A stretch of 64,000 nt of DNA from Flavobacterium sp. IB48 (GTDB lineage Bacteria; Bacteroidota; Bacteroidia; Flavobacteriales; Flavobacteriaceae), in NCBI RefSeq assembly GCF_016405855.1, contig NZ_JAEFCA010000002.1:1-64000 (forward strand), in the 5' to 3' direction. This document shows, in pieces, positions 42,967-49,434 of this stretch. The position numbers were made by a program, and so were the translations under genes. The notes under the pieces were generated by a model. The model was not told where the DNA came from and searched no databases. It was given only the letters and a program-made list of their open reading frames with translations. Positions within the stretch are counted from its first letter, which is position 1; the number at the start of each line of letters is the position of its first letter.

Positions 42967-42995
42967 CTTTGTCAAAGTTTTAAACTTTGACAAAG
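42967..42995. repeat. Perfect 14-bp palindrome around CTTTGTCAAAGTTT
   Basis: Two perfect 14-bp arms with a single central T; a symmetrical element in the tcdA-HAD gap. Confidence 0.85.
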
Positions 42996-43012
42996 TCAAA
43001 TACAAAAAAGAG

Positions 43013-43051
43013 AAACCTTAGAATCTTAGTATCTCAGAATCTCAGAAACTT
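43013..43051. repeat. CTAAGATN-type short repeat, inverted copy B
   Basis: The reverse-complement orientation of the 42871 repeat (CCTTAGAATCTTAG...), ending 7 nt before the HAD start codon. Copies A and B can pair across the central palindrome. Confidence 0.7.
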
Positions 43052-43058
43052 AAAAAAA

Positions 43059-43721
43059 ATGATTAAAACAGTAATTTTTGATATGGATGGCGTAATTGTT
43101 GACACAGAGCCTGTTCATCGTTATGCCTATTATTTACAATTTTCAGAATTGAATATCGAAGTTCCTGAAGAAATGTATACCACATTTACAGGATTTTCTA
43201 CTAGAAACACATTTCAAACTTTAAAAAGTTATTTTCCAAGTGTAGAGCAGGAGGTGGAAGATTTAATTCAGAGAAAAAGAACCATTTTTAATGATGCTTT
43301 TGATACTAAGGAAGATTTGCATCTTTTGGATGGTGTTGAAGATCTAATTAAAGACTTGTATAACAACGGAATGCAGTTAATTTTAGCTTCTTCGGCTTCA
43401 AAAGTAACAATTGATCGTGTTTTTACAAGATTCAATTTACATCAGTACTTTACACATATTGTAAGTGGAGAAGATTTTCCTCAGTCAAAACCAAATCCGG
43501 CGATCTTTATTCATGCAGCTTCACTTTCTGTTGCGCCAAAAGAAGAATGTATCATTATTGAAGACAGTACCAATGGCATAAAAGCAGCAAAAGGCGCAGG
43601 AATTTACTGTATAGGATATAACAGCGAGCATTCGCATCTTCAAGATTTGTCTGAAGCTGATTTAGTTATCGAACATTTTAATGAACTAAATGCTGAAAAA
43701 ATATCACAGCTAAAGGGTTGA
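43059..43721 (+). CDS. HAD-IA phosphatase, beta-phosphoglucomutase-like
   Basis: A 220-aa haloacid dehalogenase-type enzyme. DMDGVIVDTEP (9-19) carries the nucleophile Asp and the following Asp acid/base. ILASSASKVTIDR is motif II, and SGEDFPQSKPNPAIF plus IIEDSTNGIKAAKGAG give motifs III and IV. The cap is alpha-helical. This pattern is shared by beta-phosphoglucomutases and sugar phosphatases; which activity it has is open. The open frame continues upstream to 42987 through repeat DNA, so ATG 43059 is chosen. Confidence 0.88.
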   Translation: MIKTVIFDMDGVIVDTEPVHRYAYYLQFSELNIEVPEEMYTTFTGFSTRNTFQTLKSYFPSVEQEVEDLIQRKRTIFNDAFDTKEDLHLLDGVEDLIKDLYNNGMQLILASSASKVTIDRVFTRFNLHQYFTHIVSGEDFPQSKPNPAIFIHAASLSVAPKEECIIIEDSTNGIKAAKGAGIYCIGYNSEHSHLQDLSEADLVIEHFNELNAEKISQLKG

Positions 43722-43740
43722 ATTATAGAAAATTTAACAT

Positions 43741-43768
43741 TTGTTCCCTGATTGAATTTGTAAATTTG
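43741..43768 (+). promoter_or_regulatory. Promoter of the DUF2911 gene
   Basis: TTG at 43741-43743, a 17-nt spacer and TAAATTTG (43761-43768), 22 nt before the ATG. Confidence 0.75.
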
Positions 43769-43790
43769 AATAAAAATAAAACTTAAAATA

Positions 43791-44633
43791 ATGAAGAAAC
43801 TACTTATTGCTTTAGCCCTGATCTTAGCACCATTAGCATCAGAAGCACAAGTAAAAACGCCACAGGCAAGTCCAAAAGGATATATCAAGCAAACTGTTGG
43901 TTTAACCGATGTTGAAGTTACCTATTCAAGACCTGGAGCAAGAGGAAGAGCTGTGTTCGGAAATCTAGTTCCTTTTGGAAAATTATGGAGAACTGGAGCT
44001 AACGAAAATACAATCATCAACTTTAGCGATGATGTAGTAATTGACGGAAAAACGCTAAAGAAAGGAAAATATGCAATTTACACAGTTCCAAGAATCGAAA
44101 GCTGGGATATCATTTTTTACCTTTCTACAGACAACTGGGGATTACCAGAAAACTGGAGCGATGCTTATGTAGCTTTAAAAACTACTGTAAAAGAAGATGC
44201 ACTTCCAACTCCTGTTGAAACTTTTACAATTGGCATTAACGGTTTAGATCCTAATTTTGGATATTTGGATATTTCTTGGGAAAACTCTCATGTAGCTTTA
44301 AAATTTGAAGTTCCAACAGCTAAAATTGCTGTAGCTAGTATTGATAAAGCTTTAGCTGGTCCAACGTGGAATGATTATTTCAATGCTTCTCAATATTTAT
44401 TTCAATCAAACGGAAATATTGAAACGGCTAGAACTTATGTAGATAAAGCTCTTGATATGAGTTCAGATAAACCATATTATGTTTCAAGATTGAAATCGTT
44501 GATTCAAGCAAAACAAGGCGACAAAAAAGGAGCAATTGAAACTGCAAAAGCTTCTCTAGCATCTGCAGAAGCTGCAAATAACGCTGATTACGTAAAATTG
44601 AACAAAGATAGTATCGCTGAATGGAGCAGATAA
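43791..44633 (+). CDS. Secreted DUF2911 protein with TPR-like tail
   Basis: A 280-aa protein with signal peptide (MKKLLIALALILAPLASEAQ). DUF2911 features are strong: QTVGLTDVEVTYSRPGARGRAVFGNLVPFGKLWRTGANENT, then TLKKGKYAIYTVP and the IIFYLSTDNWG strands. After residue about 195 two or three helix pairs (ARTYVDKALDMSSDKPYYVSRLKSLIQAKQGDKKGAIETAKASLASAEA) look like TPR units. Found widely in Bacteroidota; function unknown. Own promoter and terminator. Confidence 0.9.
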   Translation: MKKLLIALALILAPLASEAQVKTPQASPKGYIKQTVGLTDVEVTYSRPGARGRAVFGNLVPFGKLWRTGANENTIINFSDDVVIDGKTLKKGKYAIYTVPRIESWDIIFYLSTDNWGLPENWSDAYVALKTTVKEDALPTPVETFTIGINGLDPNFGYLDISWENSHVALKFEVPTAKIAVASIDKALAGPTWNDYFNASQYLFQSNGNIETARTYVDKALDMSSDKPYYVSRLKSLIQAKQGDKKGAIETAKASLASAEAANNADYVKLNKDSIAEWSR

Positions 44634-44661
44634 GACTTTAAGTCTCATTTTATAAAATTTA

Positions 44662-44699
44662 AAAAATTCCAAAGCTTTCGGGTTTTGGATTTTTTTTTT
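44662..44699 (+). terminator. Terminator of the DUF2911 gene
   Basis: AAATTCCAAA and TTTTGGATTT pair with one bulge; a long T tract follows. Confidence 0.75.
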
Positions 44700-44706
44700 G
44701 TTTTTT

Positions 44707-44815
44707 TTTTACCGCAAAGAGCGCAAGGTTTTTCGATTTGCTGTTCTTTAACGCAAAGTTCGCAAAGCTATAGTAAATAAACTTTGCGTAATCTTTTGCG
44801 TTCTTTGCGGTAAAA
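44707..44815. repeat. Nested palindromic repeat (ACCGCAAAGA type)
   Basis: A 109-nt element. The ends TTTTACCGCAAAGA (44707-44720) and TCTTTGCGGTAAAA (44802-44815) are perfect inverted repeats. Inside, ACGCAAAGTT (44751-44760) pairs with AACTTTGCGT (44780-44789), and further GCGCAAGG-like units recur. It fills the gap between two convergent genes and resembles interspersed intergenic repeats. Confidence 0.85.
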
Positions 44816-44820
44816 TAATT

Positions 44821-45447
44821 TTAATTTAAACTAGGCGGTTCAGGAATTTTTACTGTTTTTTTAATTTTCTTTATTAAAAGATAAAAAGTAATTCCTCCAA
44901 GTATGATTAACAAAGCGATCTGAAGCTGGCCAAGTATATTATTTCTATTGTACATTGCATTTGCAGCGGCAAGTTTTGCTTTTCCTTCTTCAATCTGAAT
45001 TTGCGATAGAGATTCAAGTGTTTTTAAAGCTTCGGCACTAGAATTGGCTATTTTATCCCAATTTTTGCTTTCTACCTGCTTGTTTATTTCTTTACAGGAA
45101 AGTAAAAAGGCATCAAAATATTGTTTTTCTTTATTGGTTAAAACCGTTTTAGCGTACAGATCATCAATTGTGTGAATAATGTTTAGCGTATGAATGATTT
45201 CATCTTTTTTAATATTATCACTTAGGTTCAATTTTTCGGCTTCAGCTTTTATAAAATGAAGTTCTTTAGAATATTGAAAAATGTAATGCGCTACTACCAA
45301 TCGGTCTTTATAAATCGCATTAATATTATCGTTTACGTTTTTGGAATTTAGTAAAGTATTAAAATTTCCAAGTAAAATAATCAGCATTACGATTAATAGA
45401 ATAAAAGCAGCTTTGGTTTTGTTGCTGTATTTTTTTGAATCTCTCAT
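44821..45447 (-). CDS. Membrane protein with MCP-type four-helix-bundle domain
   Basis: A 208-aa protein with a first span (about 12-28), a periplasmic helical region of about 140 residues (NSKNVNDNINAIYKDRLVVAHYIFQYSKELHFI and following) and a second span (about 172-190). The layout matches the 4HB_MCP ligand-sensing domain of chemoreceptors and sensor kinases. No HAMP, kinase or methyl-accepting domain follows; only about 18 cytosolic residues remain. It may be a free-standing sensor or a partner protein. Converges on the DUF2911 gene. Confidence 0.68.
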   Translation of the reverse strand: MRDSKKYSNKTKAAFILLIVMLIILLGNFNTLLNSKNVNDNINAIYKDRLVVAHYIFQYSKELHFIKAEAEKLNLSDNIKKDEIIHTLNIIHTIDDLYAKTVLTNKEKQYFDAFLLSCKEINKQVESKNWDKIANSSAEALKTLESLSQIQIEEGKAKLAAANAMYNRNNILGQLQIALLIILGGITFYLLIKKIKKTVKIPEPPSLN

Positions 45448-45651
45448 AATGACGATTTTTAGGAGTTAAAATAGCATTCTTGCGATAGACTAAAATAGTG
45501 TTTTTTTACTTAAAATAATGGAAACTCCGATCGCAATCTAAGTTTTCAGGATGTTGTTCACTGCATCTTTTGCTTTTCCTACAGTTATCTGATGTTGCTT
45601 TTATCGAGGCTAGGTTATGACGTTTTTTAATAGACGAAAAGGAATCTATTT

Positions 45652-46965
45652 TTAAAACCTATAGAATTTAATTTGTTTTCCATTTGCTTCAAAAATTAGC
45701 TCGTTTTTAAGCTGAAAATCAAACTTGTTTCCTTCCCATATATTTTCAAACTCATTTTTTGATGTTGGTTCAAGAAGAAAAAGTGACTGATTATTGAAAT
45801 TTGCATATAACCTTTTATTATTAAGTGAAATAGTAATAACTTCCTGATTTTCGTGGTTTTTGTAAATACCAGTTATCATTTCTAAATCTTCCTTAACGGG
45901 TTCGTAAGCTTCAAAGTTGATTGCATAAGGTTTGTTGAAGTAGTTGCTTAATGCAGCAATTAAAATCTTTTTCTTATCATATATTGCACCGTTTGTAACT
46001 ATAGCAATAGCTAATTTTTCATTTGGAAAATAGGATAGGAGCGAACTAAAACTATCTATTTGGCCACGATGAACAAAACCATTTTTGTTATAAAAAGGAA
46101 GTGCAAAAATTCCCATTCCATATTTGTCTTGAATCTGAGTCATCATTTTTAAACTCTCAGAACTAATAATTTTTCCTTGAAAAAGCTTTTCAATAAAAAA
46201 AGTCAAATCTGATGGAGTTGAAACAATTGCGCCTGCTCCTAAAGGAACTGACATATCTCCTTCAGAATCTTTTTCCCATTTATCAGAGAAATAGTAAGAG
46301 TAACACTCATTATTCTGAATACTAATTTTGCCACCAAAGTAGGTGTTTTTTAGTTTTAAAGGTTTTATTATTTGTTCTTGTAATAGTTCTGAATACGTTT
46401 TTTTATACGTTTTTTCGAGAATTAAAGTCAGCAGATAATAATTAGAATTGCTATAATCTGCTTTAGAATCAGGTTCAAAATCACTTGGAAATTTACTTAT
46501 AATAGAGATCATTTCTTCTTGTGACTTTGCTTCGGTGTATCCATTGGCAAATTCGTCGGTTGCTAAAAGTTCATGAATTCCACTTCTGTGATTTAGTAAA
46601 TTGCGGATGGTAATTTTTTGCGAATTTACAATTGTTGGGAAAAACGAATTAATAGTCTGGTCAAGACTAATTTTTTTTAATTCAACAGCTTTTAATACCA
46701 AAGCTGAAGTGAAAATTTTGGTTGTAGAACCAATACGAAATTTAGTATTCGCAGATAAAGATATGTTGTTAGCTATGTCTGTCTTCCCAATAGAATTGGA
46801 ATAAATCTGATTTCCATTTTTAGAAATGCAAATGCTTCCCATAAATAGGTTTTTATCGTTTAAAGCTTTGAATAGGCTGTCAAGTTTTGCATTATTAAGT
46901 TTTTGCGATTGAACATTAGATACTGTAATTGCAAAAGCAAAAACAAGGCAAAATTTAATTTTCAT
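45652..46965 (-). CDS. Serine hydrolase (beta-lactamase family)
   Basis: A 437-aa exported protein (signal peptide to about residue 21). Motif 1 is STTK with Ser80 and Lys83, motif 2 is YSN at 171-173, and VHRGQIDS provides the third motif. A C-terminal beta domain (about 350-437; LEMITGIYKNHENQEVITISLNNKRLYANF) resembles the DUF3471-like tail of class C-type peptidases. It is monocistronic and not linked to the BlaI operon; no operator dyad is seen upstream. Likely a D,D-peptidase or esterase. Confidence 0.86.
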   Translation of the reverse strand: MKIKFCLVFAFAITVSNVQSQKLNNAKLDSLFKALNDKNLFMGSICISKNGNQIYSNSIGKTDIANNISLSANTKFRIGSTTKIFTSALVLKAVELKKISLDQTINSFFPTIVNSQKITIRNLLNHRSGIHELLATDEFANGYTEAKSQEEMISIISKFPSDFEPDSKADYSNSNYYLLTLILEKTYKKTYSELLQEQIIKPLKLKNTYFGGKISIQNNECYSYYFSDKWEKDSEGDMSVPLGAGAIVSTPSDLTFFIEKLFQGKIISSESLKMMTQIQDKYGMGIFALPFYNKNGFVHRGQIDSFSSLLSYFPNEKLAIAIVTNGAIYDKKKILIAALSNYFNKPYAINFEAYEPVKEDLEMITGIYKNHENQEVITISLNNKRLYANFNNQSLFLLEPTSKNEFENIWEGNKFDFQLKNELIFEANGKQIKFYRF

Positions 46966-47077
46966 TTTTCTCTATCAATTTAGAATTGAAAGATAGATTA
47001 TTTTAATATTGGATAGTGTTATTTAGTACTTATTTTTTATGACAAAAAGGAAACAAGAACGAGAATGAAATTATTTT

Positions 47078-47566
47078 CTATTTAGTAAAATTAATCAGGG
47101 AAATAAAAAAGTCTTTTAGTAAAAACAAAAAATTCTTCTTTAATCTAAATTTTCTTCCTTCATTATAATCAAGAGGAAAATTAGGTCCTTTTATTCCAAA
47201 AGGGCCAGTACCTGTTCTGTTATAATAATACTCATCCTTATTATCACTATATCTTCCCGCACAAAGTAAATTAAATGTGGTGCTTTTTCTGCTTGATTTT
47301 AAAACACTAATATCAATCCAAACTGGGACTTTATTTTTTCGATACAGTAAGTCAACAACTTCTTTATCAGTTAAATTTAACTTTATTATGCCTTGATCTT
47401 CTGGATATAAATCAAATTGTGTTAAGTTTGAATCATCCGTTGTTGCGCTAAGAATTACATTGTACTTAAAATCTGTAACCAATTTATCTTTGACATATCT
47501 TTCAGCAAATTTTAAAGCTATTATGCTTGCTCCATTTAAATGAAATAAAAATTCTTCTTTTGTCAT
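47078..47566 (-). CDS. Hypothetical protein, 162 aa
   Basis: I do not recognise this protein. The frame opens with TTG at 47575; ATG 47566 is chosen. It is soluble, about 30% charged, with a first helix (TKEEFLFHLNGASIIALKFAERYVKDKL), mixed alpha/beta middle (NLTDKEVVDLLYRKNKVPVWIDISVLK), a Cys-containing strand FNLLCAGRY and a basic aromatic C-terminus. The size and fold hints resemble small immunity-type proteins, but no toxin gene is nearby. It follows the symporter by 29 nt and could be the last gene of that unit. Confidence 0.6.
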   Translation of the reverse strand: MTKEEFLFHLNGASIIALKFAERYVKDKLVTDFKYNVILSATTDDSNLTQFDLYPEDQGIIKLNLTDKEVVDLLYRKNKVPVWIDISVLKSSRKSTTFNLLCAGRYSDNKDEYYYNRTGTGPFGIKGPNFPLDYNEGRKFRLKKNFLFLLKDFFISLINFTK

Positions 47567-47595
47567 TTTACGCAAGTATTGAGTTTACAAATTAC

Positions 47596-49320
47596 TTATT
47601 CAGATATCACTTCATTATCATCTGATTTTCCTTTAAAAAACAAAAACTGAATTAAAAGCGCCAATACAATCGTTAAAATAGCTCCAATAAAATTTAGCCA
47701 TAAATAACCCAGTTTTTCTTGCCTGTAAATCATAAAATAATAGATTACAAAAATGGTAAGCTGACTTATAATCGCACTGATAAACATTGATTTTGCTTGA
47801 ACTCGTTTAGTATAAAAAGCTACAAGAAATATCCCTAAAACGGTTCCGTAAAATATGGAACCAATAATATTTACCAGCTGAATTAAATTTTCAAATAATG
47901 TTCCAACGCAAGCAAAAAGTATTGCTACAACTCCCCAGAAAAGCGTAAAAAACTTAGTAACGTTCAAATAATGTTTCTCTGATTTTTCTTCTTTCTGATT
48001 TCGTTTATAAATATCAATCGCTGTTGTAGAAGCCAAAGCCGTCAATCCAGAAGCTGTAGAAGACATTGCCGCTGAAAGAATAACGGCCAACAACAATCCG
48101 ATTAGGCCTTTTGGCAGATAGTGCAGAATAAAATGAAAGAAGACATAATCTTTATCATTTGTTTCTGAATTGCTATCGGCTCTTGAGATTATTTCTTTGG
48201 CTTTATCGCGAAGATCTTTTTCTTTGTTTGATAAAGCAACTAATTCTTTACGCAAAATAGGATTATCGTAATCTTGATTTAACTGATCTATATATAATAA
48301 ATTAATAACTTTTTTATCTTCAGAAAGCTTAACTAGCTTTTCTTCCAAAACATGATATTCTTGCTTGTAAGCAGACTTCTCAATAGCTATTTTATTATTC
48401 GGATTAAAATTTAATGGAACTGGGTTGAATTGGAAAAATACAAAAACCATAACTCCCGTTAAGAGAATGAAGAACTGCATTGGAACTTTTAGAAGTCCGT
48501 TCATAATTAATCCCATTTGGCTTTCGCGAACTGATTTTCCAGATAAATAACGTCCAACTTGCGATTGGTCTGTACCAAAATAGGCGAGAGCTAGAAAGAA
48601 ACCTCCTGTAATACCGCTCCAAAAAGTATATTTTTCTTCAGGGTCAAAAGAGAAATCAACGATATTCATTTTGTCATTGGCACCGGCAATATGCATTGCA
48701 CTATTAAAAGTCATATCGTTTGGCAAGTAATGCAGAATCAAGAAAAATGTGATAAACATTCCAGACATGATTACAAACATCTGCTGTTTTTGCGTAACGT
48801 TTACTGCTTTTGTTCCTCCAGAAAAAGTATAAATAATTACCAACACCCCAATAATGATATTCATTACAGTCAAATTCCAACCTAAAAGAGCCGATAAAAT
48901 AATCGCCGGAGCATAAATGGTCAAACCAGTTCCTAAACCTCTTTGCACTAAAAATAAGATAGCAGCAAGAGAACGTGTTTTGACATCAAATCTTTTTTCT
49001 AGAAATTCATAAGCGGTAAAAACTTTGCTTTTATGATATAATGGAATAAAGGTCAAACAAATGACAATCATCGCAATTGGCAAACCAAAATAGAATTGCA
49101 CAAAACCCATTCCGTCATGATAGGCTTGTCCAGGCGTAGATAAAAACGTAATTGCACTTGCCTGTGTTGCCATTACAGAAAGTCCGACAGTATACCAAGG
49201 CGTTTCATTATTTCCTAGAATGAAATCTTCTACGTTTTTACTGCCTCGGGTTTTCCAAGAGCCATATCCAACAATAAATAATAATGTTACAATAAGTACG
49301 ATCCAGTCAAATAGCTGCAT
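47596..49320 (-). CDS. Sodium:solute symporter (SSS family)
   Basis: A 574-aa inner-membrane transporter with about 13 spans. The N-terminal YTVGLSVMATQASAITFLSTPGQAYHDGMGFVQFY matches the SSS/SLC5 family, as do FSGGTKAVNVTQKQQMFVIM and GLLLAVILSAAMSSTASGLTALASTT (the Na2 site region of TM8). A hydrophilic insert of about 90 residues (300-390) sits between spans. Substrate unknown. It starts 3 nt after a 35-aa membrane peptide gene and follows the PIG-L deacetylase, suggesting uptake of a solute that the deacetylase produces or processes. Confidence 0.87.
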   Translation of the reverse strand: MQLFDWIVLIVTLLFIVGYGSWKTRGSKNVEDFILGNNETPWYTVGLSVMATQASAITFLSTPGQAYHDGMGFVQFYFGLPIAMIVICLTFIPLYHKSKVFTAYEFLEKRFDVKTRSLAAILFLVQRGLGTGLTIYAPAIILSALLGWNLTVMNIIIGVLVIIYTFSGGTKAVNVTQKQQMFVIMSGMFITFFLILHYLPNDMTFNSAMHIAGANDKMNIVDFSFDPEEKYTFWSGITGGFFLALAYFGTDQSQVGRYLSGKSVRESQMGLIMNGLLKVPMQFFILLTGVMVFVFFQFNPVPLNFNPNNKIAIEKSAYKQEYHVLEEKLVKLSEDKKVINLLYIDQLNQDYDNPILRKELVALSNKEKDLRDKAKEIISRADSNSETNDKDYVFFHFILHYLPKGLIGLLLAVILSAAMSSTASGLTALASTTAIDIYKRNQKEEKSEKHYLNVTKFFTLFWGVVAILFACVGTLFENLIQLVNIIGSIFYGTVLGIFLVAFYTKRVQAKSMFISAIISQLTIFVIYYFMIYRQEKLGYLWLNFIGAILTIVLALLIQFLFFKGKSDDNEVISE

Positions 49321-49323
49321 AGG

Positions 49324-49431
49324 TTATGAGTATAATTGCATGATTAAGAAAAAAATAGCAATATAAATTGCGTTAGCTACCAAAACATAGGTGTAACTTT
49401 TTTTCCATTTTTTTGTCTTTTTAGCTTCCAT
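49324..49431 (-). CDS. 35-aa single-span membrane peptide
   Basis: A short gene between the deacetylase and the symporter. The product starts MEAKKTKKWKKSYTY, a strongly basic head, and ends in one hydrophobic span (about 16-32, VLVANAIYIAIFFLIMQ). It begins 3 nt after the deacetylase stop codon and ends 3 nt before the symporter start, so it fits the operon exactly. This resembles small accessory subunits of transporters. Function is inferred only from position. Confidence 0.72.
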   Translation of the reverse strand: MEAKKTKKWKKSYTYVLVANAIYIAIFFLIMQLYS

Positions 49432-49434
49432 ATT

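Noticed and set aside
42871..43051. CTAAGATN repeats as a possible CRISPR or integration site
   Set aside because: Units are 7-8 bp, imperfect, without spacers, and no integrase or cas gene lies nearby.
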